This document shows, one piece after another, positions 1-6,135 of a stretch of 15,191 bases of DNA. Made by a program: the position numbers and the translations under genes. The notes under the pieces were generated by a model. That model did not search any database. It was given only the letters and a program-made list of their open reading frames with translations, and was not told where the DNA came from. Origin of the DNA: Paludibacter sp. (GTDB taxonomy: Bacteria; Bacteroidota; Bacteroidia; Bacteroidales; Paludibacteraceae); assembly GCA_024709185.1 (NCBI GenBank), contig JANJXE010000216.1, forward strand, positions 1 through 15,191, written 5' to 3'. Numbering within the stretch: position 1 is the stretch's first letter; every line of letters begins with the position of its first letter.

Positions 1-51
1 AAACCGTTTTTCAAAATACTTGACGAAAACAAAATTTTGGAAACATTATGA
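1..51 (+). CDS. 3' end of an unidentified upstream gene (partial)
   Basis: Frame 1 is open from the window edge and ends with a TGA at 49-51, which overlaps the MerTP start codon as ATGA. The 16 visible residues end in ILDENKILETL, a charged helical tail. A four-base ATGA overlap is a classic sign of translational coupling, so this is probably the last codons of the preceding gene of the mercury operon. ArsR-type metal sensors commonly precede merTP genes in Bacteroidota and this tail would suit one, but too little is visible to identify it. Confidence 0.5.
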   Translation, partial: KPFFKILDENKILETL

Positions 52-647
52 AAACAGACAACAAACTAATTGGAGCAGGACTTTTAACAGCAATTGCAGC
101 TTCATTGTGTTGCATTACACCTGTTTTGGCTCTCATTGCAGGAACAAGCGGACTTGCCTCAACTTTTTCTTGGCTTGAACCTTTCCGACCGTATTTTATC
201 GGAATGACAATTTTAGTGCTTGGTTTTGCTTGGTATCAAAAGTTGAAACCAAAAAAGCAAATTGACTGCAACTGTGAGACAGAAGAAAAACCAAAATTCT
301 TTCAGTCAAAAATGTTTTTAGGAATAGTAACGGGATTTGCCATCGTTATGCTTGCTTTTCCATACTATTCAAGTGTTTTTTACTCAAAGGCTGAAAAGCA
401 AATCATAGTAGTGGACAAATCCAATATTAAAAAAGTAGAATTTACGATTAGCGGTATGACTTGTGAAAGTTGTGGCGAACACGTAAATCACGAAGTAAAT
501 AAATTGACAGGAATAATAAGTTCAAACGCATCTTACGAAAATGGAAATGCAATCGTAGAATTTGACAACTCAAAAACAAACATTTCTGAAATCGAAAAAG
601 CAATAAACTCAACAGGATATTCTGTAGCTGACAAAAAAGAAAATTAA
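48..647 (+). CDS. merT: Mercuric ion transport protein MerTP (MerT-MerP fusion)
   Basis: Inner-membrane Hg(II) importer in which a MerT-like membrane part is fused to a MerP-like metal-binding domain. Three hydrophobic segments are visible (about residues 8-35, 47-66 and 88-112). The first holds the vicinal pair C21-C22 (SLCCITP), the MerT mercury relay site. A CxC pair (C74, C76) lies in the loop after the second segment, where MerT also has cysteines. Residues 128-195 form a heavy-metal-associated domain with the motif GMTCESC (C139, C142). Classical MerT and MerP are separate proteins; the fused form is common in Bacteroidota. The start is fixed by the ATGA overlap with the upstream gene, and the next gene follows after one base. 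No mercuric reductase (merA) is visible; it may lie outside the window. Confidence 0.9.
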   Translation: MKTDNKLIGAGLLTAIAASLCCITPVLALIAGTSGLASTFSWLEPFRPYFIGMTILVLGFAWYQKLKPKKQIDCNCETEEKPKFFQSKMFLGIVTGFAIVMLAFPYYSSVFYSKAEKQIIVVDKSNIKKVEFTISGMTCESCGEHVNHEVNKLTGIISSNASYENGNAIVEFDNSKTNISEIEKAINSTGYSVADKKEN

Positions 648-648
648 A

Positions 649-855
649 ATGGAAATCAAATTACAATCAACAATAACTTGTCCCAACTGCGGACACAAGA
701 AAGAAGAAACAATGCCGACAGACGCTTGTCAATATTTTTACGAATGTGAAAAATGTAAACAAGTTCTAAAACCAAAACAAGGCGACTGCTGTGTTTATTG
801 TAGTTACGGAAGTGTTGCTTGTCCACCAATTCAGCAGGACAAAAAATGTTGCTAA
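649..855 (+). CDS. GDCCVxC-domain cysteine-rich protein, mercury-operon associated
   Basis: A 68-residue protein with eleven cysteines: CPNC at 11-14, CEKC at 33-36, the family signature GDCCVYC at 45-51, and a terminal CC. The family is named for this motif and is often found beside merTP; some members carry selenocysteine at a motif position, but this one has only cysteines. It begins one base after the merTP stop, so the two genes are certainly co-transcribed. A soluble cytoplasmic role in binding or handing on thiophilic metal is likely from the cysteine pairs. That role is inferred, since the biochemical function of the family is not well established. Confidence 0.85.
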   Translation: MEIKLQSTITCPNCGHKKEETMPTDACQYFYECEKCKQVLKPKQGDCCVYCSYGSVACPPIQQDKKCC

Positions 856-884
856 CAGACGAAAAACAAAGAAGCCCAGCCACT

Positions 885-1007
885 AACAGCGGTTTGGCAA
901 AAGTGGCGGTTCAGTTCTTCGTATGACAGTTTATCGTAAATTTGAAGAGTGTGCTTCGTATGAACATTTGTGGTAAAATCGCCACCTTCGCCAAGCCGCG
1001 AAACGTT
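885..1007. repeat. Long imperfect inverted repeat, attC-like (element 1)
   Basis: The left arm (885-908) begins AACAGCGGTTTGGC and ends GTGGCG. The right arm (980-1007) begins CGCCACC and ends in AACGTT. Read as its complement, the right arm matches the left in GCGG, TTGGC and GTGGCG with a few mismatches and a three-base offset near the outer end. The outer edges are AAC...GTT, and the loop is about 70 bases. It starts 30 bases after the GDCCVxC gene. The layout (AAC ... GTT edges, paired inner boxes, imperfect pairing) resembles an integron attC site, but it could equally be a dispersed Bacteroidota intergenic repeat or a transcription-stopping structure. Confidence 0.55.
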
Positions 1008-1174
1008 GTATGCAAGTGTAAAAAGACAAAACTCGATGCTTTGAAATAAAAGATTAATTAATAGAAAGAAAAATTTATTGATTTGGTGCTTCGTAAAAAG
1101 GTCAGTGCATATTGAGGGTAATTTATTTTGTTTTTTCTCTCCCCCCCGCAAAGACAAAAGAAACCCAACCGCAC

Positions 1175-1241
1175 AAAACAACACATTTGCAAACCGCTGC
1201 AAGCCAGCCCTGCAATCCAAAGTTTGCAAAAGAGTTGTTTT
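1175..1241. repeat. Long imperfect inverted repeat upstream of fur (element 2)
   Basis: The 20-base arms at 1175-1194 and 1222-1241 pair at 17 positions, broken only by a three-base internal mismatch. The outer part is AAAACAAC facing GTTGTTTT; the inner part is TTTGCAAAC facing GTTTGCAAA. The loop is 27 bases and holds two more TGCAA words. A run of seven T (1238-1244) covers the right edge, so read on the + strand it could also work as a terminator for the mercury operon. It ends about 44 bases before the fur start codon. Like element 1 it has CAAC...GTTG outer boxes. Confidence 0.55.
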
Positions 1242-1284
1242 TTTGCCTGCGCTACATTAGCTTAATCATTGTACATTTACATTT

Positions 1285-1695
1285 ATGAAAGGTAAAACAG
1301 ATAAAAAATTAGAACAAAAGAATATCAAACCAACCGCTATGCGCCAATTGGTTTACGAGATTTTAGAAAAACAAAAGAAAGCATTAAGCCTTTATGAAAT
1401 AGAACAGCAGTTTGACAATGTTGAAAGGTCAACTATATTTCGTACGCTCAAGACGTTTCAGGACAACTACCTTATTCACAGCATTGACGATGGTACGGGA
1501 GCGGTAAAATATGCCTTGTGCGATGATGATTGTACCTGCAAACCCGATGACCTTCATATTCATTTTTTATGCAATAAATGCGGTCAAACTCACTGTATGA
1601 AAGACATGCCAGTTCCAAAGATGGATTTAGCAGAAGGCTTCTCGTTTGAAAATGCCAATTTTGTGGTAAAAGGAATTTGCCCTAATTGCCGATAA
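1285..1695 (+). CDS. Fur-family metal-responsive transcriptional regulator
   Basis: A 136-residue cytoplasmic repressor of normal Fur length. Residues 10-80 form the winged-helix DNA-binding domain, with the family signature RSTIFRTLKTF at 48-58. The C-terminal dimerisation and metal-binding half has HIHFLCNKCG (91-100) and CPNC (132-135), the two CxxC pairs that bind structural zinc in Fur and Zur proteins, plus D/C-rich residues 80-89. The metal cannot be assigned from sequence alone; Zur-like zinc sensing is one option. It lies directly upstream of a TonB-dependent receptor and a CDF-like gene, its likely targets. A 5-5-5 palindrome in the 66-base gap before the receptor is a candidate operator. 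The ATG at 1285 gives a full N-terminal domain. Confidence 0.88.
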   Translation: MKGKTDKKLEQKNIKPTAMRQLVYEILEKQKKALSLYEIEQQFDNVERSTIFRTLKTFQDNYLIHSIDDGTGAVKYALCDDDCTCKPDDLHIHFLCNKCGQTHCMKDMPVPKMDLAEGFSFENANFVVKGICPNCR

Positions 1696-1700
1696 AACTT

Positions 1701-1715
1701 TGCAATACTGTTGCA
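1701..1715. promoter_or_regulatory. Candidate Fur/Zur-type operator palindrome
   Basis: TGCAA-tactg-TTGCA is a perfect 5-5-5 inverted repeat six bases after the fur stop codon and 13 bases upstream of the TAnnTTTG box that probably drives the receptor gene. Size and placement suit a repressor site for the adjacent Fur-family protein. The same 5-N5-5 layout recurs imperfectly as TGCAA-N5-TTGTT at 1225-1239 upstream of fur, but that copy lies inside the arm of another inverted repeat and is less certain. Confidence 0.4.
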
Positions 1716-1728
1716 CGTACTTATTCAG

Positions 1729-1736
1729 TAGTTTTG
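1729..1736 (+). promoter_or_regulatory. Bacteroidota -7 promoter box of the receptor gene
   Basis: TAGTTTTG fits the Bacteroidota -7 consensus TAnnTTTG exactly and lies 26 bases before the receptor start codon. The matching -33 element is not clear: TTTG at 1699-1702 is too far upstream and TTG at 1711-1713 is closer than usual. Confidence 0.45.
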
Positions 1737-1761
1737 TTACATAATTTTTAAAAGTTATGCA

Positions 1762-3945
1762 ATGAAACAAACATTCACTATTCTATTACTTCTTTTTTCA
1801 ACAGGTTTATTATTCGCACAAAACAAAATAACTTTTGAGGTAAAAGAAGAATCTGGCGAATCCTTAATTGGAGCAAGTGTAATTATTGAAGGAACGACGA
1901 CAGGTACAATTACAAATAATGAGGGTTTTGCAAGATTGGAGAATTTACCCAATGGCGAAATAGAGTTTGTAATTTCTTTTGTCGGCTTTAAAGAAAAGGA
2001 AATTACTTTATCTTTTCCAGATGACAACAACAAAACGATTGAAGTTGAGCTGGAAGAAGGAGAAGAACTTGAAGAAGTTGTAATTGCAGCAACAAGGTCT
2101 TCCCGAACAATTCAGGATATTCCAACAAGAATTGAAGCAATTACAGGCGAAGAATTAGGCGAAAAAGCAGCTATGAACTCAACAAATATTGGCATGCTTT
2201 TAAGAGAAACCACAGGTGTGCATATGCAGCAAACCTCACTTAGTTCTGGAAATATGAGTATTCGCATTCAGGGTTTGGATGGTCGATACACACAAATATT
2301 AAAAGATGGAATGCCACTTTATGGTGGTTTCGCCGGTGGGTTATCTATTATGCAAATACCACCGCTTGACTTAAAGCAAGTTGAGCTAATTAAAGGGAGT
2401 AATTCTACTTTGTACGGTGGTGGAGCAATTGCAGGTTTGGTAAACCTTGTAACCATACGACCAGAAGAGGAAGCAAAGCTTGATGTTATGCTAAATCAAA
2501 CAAGTGCTTTGGGTACAACTGGCAATTTGTTTTATGCGCAGAAATACGGAAAAGTTGGTCTTTCAGTTTATGGCTCAGCTAATAATCAAATCGCATTCGA
2601 CCCCGACGAAGATGGTTTTTCAAATATGCCCAAAGCGCAAACTTTTAGTCTAAATCCAAAATTCTACTACTACTTCAATCCTAACACTGAATTAAGTTTA
2701 GGGTTAAACACTACCATCGATAATAGAACGGGTGGAGACATGGAAGTGATAAAGGGAAACACAAGTACTGAACATATTTTTTCCGAAGAAAATAAATCGG
2801 AACGTTATGCTACGCAATTAAGTTTTCGGAATACAACCGATGACAGAACATTCTCTTTTAAAAATAGTGTTTCCTATTTTGACAGAAAACTAAGTATTCC
2901 AGACTACCGATTCAGTGGAAATCAATTATCCAGTTTTACCGAAGCCATATACAATTTGCATAAAAACGATAATACAGAATGGCAATTGGGATTAAACCAT
3001 TATCTCGAACAGTTTACAGAGACAGACGCTGACTCATATTCTGCAAGAGATTATACACATAACACCTTTGGTGGCTTTATTCAAAACACTACCGATTTTA
3101 GTAAAAAACTTGGGTTAGAAACTGGTTTACGAACCGACTACAATGCTGACTATGGGACATTTGTGCTGCCACGTTTTTCATTGTTATTTAAACCTAACAA
3201 TAAATTAAGTTCACGACTTGGCGGTGCTATGGGTTACAAGCTTCCTACAATTTTCACCGAAGATGCTGAGAGAATTTATTATCGGGATATTCAACCATTA
3301 TCAAAAGACCTGGTAGATGCAGAAACTTCAATAGGAGGAAATTTCGATATAAATTACAAAACCGCATTGGGCGATGAAATGACTTTCTCAATCAACCAAC
3401 TCTTCTTTTTGACTCAGCTAAAAAATGCATTGGTTTTACGGGAAGACGAAACAATGGGCATGGCTTATTTTGAAAGCGCTGATGGTAACATTTTAAGTTC
3501 AGGCTTTGAAACCAATATAAAACTAACATACGACGATTTTAAACTCTATTTAAACTACGCCTTTGTTAATACCGAATTACAATACGATAATATCAATAAT
3601 CAGAAACCACTTACACCAAAGCACAATGCGGGTGCAGTATTATTCTATGAAATTGAAGAAAAATGGTCTGCTGGATATGAGGTTTATTACACTGGGAAAC
3701 AGTTCGATAATTTATACAATCAAAAAACAGATTATTGGACAATGGGAATAATGATTATGCGACATTGGGAACGTTTATCTTTATTCGTGAATTTCGAGAA
3801 CTTTACAAACGTTATGCAATCTGATTTTGAACCTTTGGTTTTGCCGCCAACAAATAATCCTACTTTCCCTGATATTTGGGCACCGGCTGATGGATTTGTA
3901 TTTAATGGAGGAATAAAACTTAGATTATCAGGCGACAATGATTAA
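1762..3945 (+). CDS. TonB-dependent outer-membrane receptor, probably metal or metallophore related
   Basis: A 727-residue outer-membrane receptor that takes up a substrate using energy from TonB-ExbBD. Residues 1-20 are a signal peptide ending in LLFAQ. Residues 22-105 are a carboxypeptidase-regulatory-like domain (GASVIIEGT, NGEIEFVISFVGFKEKEI), common in Bacteroidota receptors. Residues 110-240 form the plug, with EEVVIAATRSSRTIQDIP at its start, RIQGLDGRYTQILKDGMPL in the middle and VELIKGSNSTLYGGGAIAGLVNLV at its end. The remainder is rich in alternating aromatic strands of the 22-strand barrel. No SusD partner follows, so this is not a glycan system; the Fur regulator before it and the CDF-like gene overlapping its end point to a metal or metal-chelate substrate. 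The substrate is inferred. Confidence 0.88.
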   Translation: MKQTFTILLLLFSTGLLFAQNKITFEVKEESGESLIGASVIIEGTTTGTITNNEGFARLENLPNGEIEFVISFVGFKEKEITLSFPDDNNKTIEVELEEGEELEEVVIAATRSSRTIQDIPTRIEAITGEELGEKAAMNSTNIGMLLRETTGVHMQQTSLSSGNMSIRIQGLDGRYTQILKDGMPLYGGFAGGLSIMQIPPLDLKQVELIKGSNSTLYGGGAIAGLVNLVTIRPEEEAKLDVMLNQTSALGTTGNLFYAQKYGKVGLSVYGSANNQIAFDPDEDGFSNMPKAQTFSLNPKFYYYFNPNTELSLGLNTTIDNRTGGDMEVIKGNTSTEHIFSEENKSERYATQLSFRNTTDDRTFSFKNSVSYFDRKLSIPDYRFSGNQLSSFTEAIYNLHKNDNTEWQLGLNHYLEQFTETDADSYSARDYTHNTFGGFIQNTTDFSKKLGLETGLRTDYNADYGTFVLPRFSLLFKPNNKLSSRLGGAMGYKLPTIFTEDAERIYYRDIQPLSKDLVDAETSIGGNFDINYKTALGDEMTFSINQLFFLTQLKNALVLREDETMGMAYFESADGNILSSGFETNIKLTYDDFKLYLNYAFVNTELQYDNINNQKPLTPKHNAGAVLFYEIEEKWSAGYEVYYTGKQFDNLYNQKTDYWTMGIMIMRHWERLSLFVNFENFTNVMQSDFEPLVLPPTNNPTFPDIWAPADGFVFNGGIKLRLSGDND

Positions 3946-4735
3946 ATCAGAATACCACATATCGAAAATGGATTGTCCATCCGAAGAAAACATGATTCGT
4001 ATGAAGTTGGATGGAATAGAGGTTATCAGGAAATTGGAATTCGATATTGAAAATCGCAATCTTACTGTTTTTCATTCTCGGGAAGATGAAGAAATATTAT
4101 CGCGTCTGGAATCATTAAACTTTGGAGCAAAACATACATATTCAAGTTCTATTGATGAAAAGGAAGTAACAATAGAAAGTTCCGATGTACAATCAAAACT
4201 GTTATGGACGATACTCATAATTAATTTTGGATTTTTCATAATTGAAATGACTACCGGACTTATTTCAAAGTCAATGGGTTTGGTGGCAGATTCTTTAGAC
4301 ATGTTAGCTGATTCTTTTGTATATGGATTAAGTCTTTGGGCAGTTGGTTCAACAGTTCTGAGAAAAAAGAAAGTTGCACGTTGGAGTGGTTATTTTCAAT
4401 TATCCTTAGCCTTTTTAGGTATTATAGAAGTGGTAAGACGATTTATAGGTTCTGAAGAAATGCCAGACTACAGAATTATGATTGGAGTTTCAGTTTTAGC
4501 ATTAACTGCCAATGCCATCTGTTTGTACCTACTCCAGAAATCGAAAAGTAAAGAAGCACACATGAAAGCCAGTATGATTTTTACTTCCAACGATGTAATA
4601 ATAAATTCAGGAGTTATTTTAGCTGGAGTATTGGTGTTGCTGACCCAATCAAAATATCCTGATTTGATTGTTGGTTCTATTGTTTTTTTGATTGTATCTC
4701 AGGGTGCATTTAGAATATTGAAACTTGGGAAATGA
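3938..4735 (+). CDS. HMA-like/CDF-like cation transporter
   Basis: A 265-residue inner-membrane protein. Residues 1-70 have the fold of a heavy-metal-associated domain, but its usual MxCxxC loop reads MDCPSEE (11-17), leaving one cysteine. Residues 85-262 hold about six hydrophobic segments like a cation diffusion facilitator. The second segment has ADSLDMLADS (D118, D121, D125), matching the DxxxD/HxxxD metal site. The fifth has SNDVIINSG, where D219 is kept but the partner four residues before is F215 rather than His or Asp. The C-terminal cytoplasmic domain of full CDF proteins is absent. The start codon overlaps the receptor stop by eight bases, so the two are translationally coupled. Cytoplasm-to-periplasm export of a divalent cation is the likely role, but the altered site leaves the metal open. 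Confidence 0.8.
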   Translation: MIKSEYHISKMDCPSEENMIRMKLDGIEVIRKLEFDIENRNLTVFHSREDEEILSRLESLNFGAKHTYSSSIDEKEVTIESSDVQSKLLWTILIINFGFFIIEMTTGLISKSMGLVADSLDMLADSFVYGLSLWAVGSTVLRKKKVARWSGYFQLSLAFLGIIEVVRRFIGSEEMPDYRIMIGVSVLALTANAICLYLLQKSKSKEAHMKASMIFTSNDVIINSGVILAGVLVLLTQSKYPDLIVGSIVFLIVSQGAFRILKLGK

Positions 4736-4825
4736 TAGCCATCCCTTTTTGTAAGCACATTGTCAAGTCGCACGAGCCACTCTAAACCTAAACTTGCCAA
4801 AGAGCTTACAAAGCCAACCCTAATT

Positions 4826-4843
4826 ACCGCCTTTAAGGGCGGT
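4826..4843 (+). terminator. Terminator-like hairpin after the fur/receptor/transporter unit
   Basis: ACCGCC (4826-4831) pairs perfectly with GGCGGT (4838-4843) around a six-base TTTAAG loop. Only a short T stretch follows (TTTGGGG), so it is a weak but plausible intrinsic terminator, 90 bases past the CDF-like stop codon. Confidence 0.45.
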
Positions 4844-4975
4844 TTGGGGATTTACCCACCCACAAAAACAAAATAAATTTGTACTCCGAATCAACGTCTG
4901 TGCAGATTGATAAGAAAACTGTTAAATTTGTTAAAACTTGAGACGGATTGACTTTGAAGGATAAACACCAGCATA

Positions 4976-5102
4976 CAACAAAGTGTATAAATCATTTGGC
5001 GGATAGTGCTAAATTCAAGGGTGTTACATTTAATAAAATTTGTGTTAGTTTGAAAGGTTCGTGCTTCCAATCGCCAAACGACACCATACACGTAACACGT
5101 TG
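4976..5102. repeat. Long imperfect inverted repeat, attC-like (element 3)
   Basis: Outer CAAC (4976-4979) faces GTTG (5099-5102). Inside these, GTGTAT (4983-4988) pairs with ATACAC near 5086-5091, and TTTGGCG (about 4995-5001) pairs with CGCCAAA (5072-5078), with mismatches and a one-base offset between the paired boxes. The central loop is about 52 bases. The layout of outer CAAC/GTTG and two inner paired boxes repeats that of element 1, though the sequence differs. The right edge reads GTTGGCAACC (5099-5108), and a near-perfect inverted copy, GGTTGCCAAT, lies just after the AbiTii gene at 6068-6077. Confidence 0.55.
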
Positions 5103-5126
5103 GCAACCATTTAAAAAAAGACGACC

Positions 5127-6059
5127 ATGACAATAATTGAGCAAATAATTGAAGAATTATCCGATTCCGAAAAGTCATTAACAAACCCACTGTTAAAGAC
5201 AAAAATCCTTGCAACCAGGATTGGAAACAAGGAATTGATGGATTGGTCAAATAAAGAATTAAGTGGTTACAAGGATAAAGAATTACCAAGTTATAGATAT
5301 GGAAAGTGTAATCTGACTTGCACTATGCAACAAGGATTTTATACGCAAGATAATGTTCCTTTACCATTGATGGTATTTCCGAAGGATTTTGTAAAGGAAA
5401 TGGCTCGATTTAGATTTGATGATAGTGTTCAAACTTTAGAAAGCCAAGAAAGGGAAAATAAAAATGGAATGATTTATAAAGAGTTTGGACCTGATATGTG
5501 TGCCTATTTGACAAGATTGGCAATGGATGCAGGGCAAAACTTTAGCATATCTAATTTAAGAGTTATTGTTCATGTTGGACAGATTACTCAAACATTAGCT
5601 GAAATTAGAGCAAAATTGCTTGATTTTATGCTCCAAATAGAAAAGGAACTACCTGACTTAGATGACCTAATTAAAAACAAATTGACAGTGAAAGAAAATG
5701 TTAATGAAAAGGTAGAGAAAATCTACAATCAAACGATTATTAATGCAAGTGGTTATGGTAACACTATTTCTGCTGGTGATTATAATACTATTAATTCTAC
5801 AATTACTATAAATCAAGGCAACATAGATGAATTTAAGGAAGAATTGAGAAAGTATAAAGTTAGCGAAGAAGATGTAACTGATATCGCTGAAATTATACAG
5901 AATGAGAAACCTGAAGTAACTACTGGAAAATTTGGGACAAAAACGAATAATTGGATTCAAAAAATGATAAGCAAAACCTTAGATGGAACATGGCAGATAG
6001 CTACAGGAACTGCTGGTGGATTACTTGTTGAATTGATAAAAAGTTATTACGGAATGTAA
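5127..6059 (+). CDS. AbiTii-domain protein, probable defence gene
   Basis: A 310-residue protein. The N-terminal 185 residues fit the AbiTii domain, with the recognisable block LLKTKILATRIGNKEL (22-37), then WSNKELSGY and ELPSYR. AbiTii domains are named for abortive infection and occur in suspected anti-phage proteins; the mechanism is unknown. Residues 200-230 are a short Asn/Gly/Thr-rich beta-prone stretch with the repeated words GYGNTI and DYNTI. Residues 288-308 form a Gly-rich hydrophobic helix that could insert in a membrane. The ATG at 5127 starts the conserved domain at once. The gene stands alone, framed by an inverted repeat pair (5099-5108 and 6068-6077) like a captured cassette, and runs convergently toward the phage genes. 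Confidence 0.7.
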   Translation: MTIIEQIIEELSDSEKSLTNPLLKTKILATRIGNKELMDWSNKELSGYKDKELPSYRYGKCNLTCTMQQGFYTQDNVPLPLMVFPKDFVKEMARFRFDDSVQTLESQERENKNGMIYKEFGPDMCAYLTRLAMDAGQNFSISNLRVIVHVGQITQTLAEIRAKLLDFMLQIEKELPDLDDLIKNKLTVKENVNEKVEKIYNQTIINASGYGNTISAGDYNTINSTITINQGNIDEFKEELRKYKVSEEDVTDIAEIIQNEKPEVTTGKFGTKTNNWIQKMISKTLDGTWQIATGTAGGLLVELIKSYYGM

Positions 6060-6135
6060 AAATAAACGGTTGCCAATCGAGTGGACTGCCCTGCCGGCAG
6101 TTAACCTACAAAGTTTGCCCCTCAAAGAAAGAGAT
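6060..6135. other. Junction between the accessory region and the phage segment
   Basis: GGTTGCCAAT at 6068-6077 is the inverted partner of GTTGGCAACC at 5099-5108. A perfect ten-base palindrome CTGCCGGCAG lies at 6091-6100, within a hairpin ACTGCC (6085-6090) / GGCAGT (6096-6101). The phage reading frame stops at 6122, only a few codons past its conserved motif. The exact join cannot be fixed without a reference copy of the phage, but it should fall between about 6078 and 6140. There is no tRNA or integrase next to it. Confidence 0.45.

Larger units (their letters stand above)
856..1284. other. Non-coding stretch between the mercury operon and fur
   Basis: No convincing gene on either strand. 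The stretch holds two large imperfect inverted repeats, listed separately (885-1007 and 1175-1241). Between them is AT-rich sequence with a C-tract at about 1141-1147. The short open frames here are interrupted by these structures and encode low-complexity, cysteine-rich peptides unlike real proteins. The promoter of fur should lie at the right end, but no box is clear: TACATTTA at 1272-1279 is one base off the Bacteroidota TAnnTTTG consensus. Confidence 0.6.
4736..5126. other. Non-coding stretch before the AbiTii-domain gene
   Basis: No convincing gene. It contains the terminator-like hairpin at 4826-4843, two TAAATTTG words that match the Bacteroidota TAnnTTTG box (4874-4881 and 4923-4930), and a long imperfect inverted repeat (4976-5102) that ends about 25 bases before the next start codon. 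The TAAATTTG boxes are 197 and more bases from the AbiTii gene, with the inverted repeat between, so any transcript from them would carry the hairpin in its leader. Confidence 0.5.

Noticed and set aside
852..1229. Open frame on the - strand across the gap between the mercury operon and fur
   Set aside because: It runs through two inverted repeats, has no ribosome site, and encodes a peptide without recognisable domain or helical pattern.
1224..1238. Second Fur operator (TGCAA-N5-TTG) upstream of fur
   Set aside because: It overlaps the right arm of a longer inverted repeat that already explains the symmetry, so it is not independent evidence.
4891..5289. Open frame on the - strand upstream of and into the AbiTii gene
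   Set aside because: It overlaps the conserved AbiTii domain and the long inverted repeat, and its product is Leu/Ser/Cys-rich with no domain.
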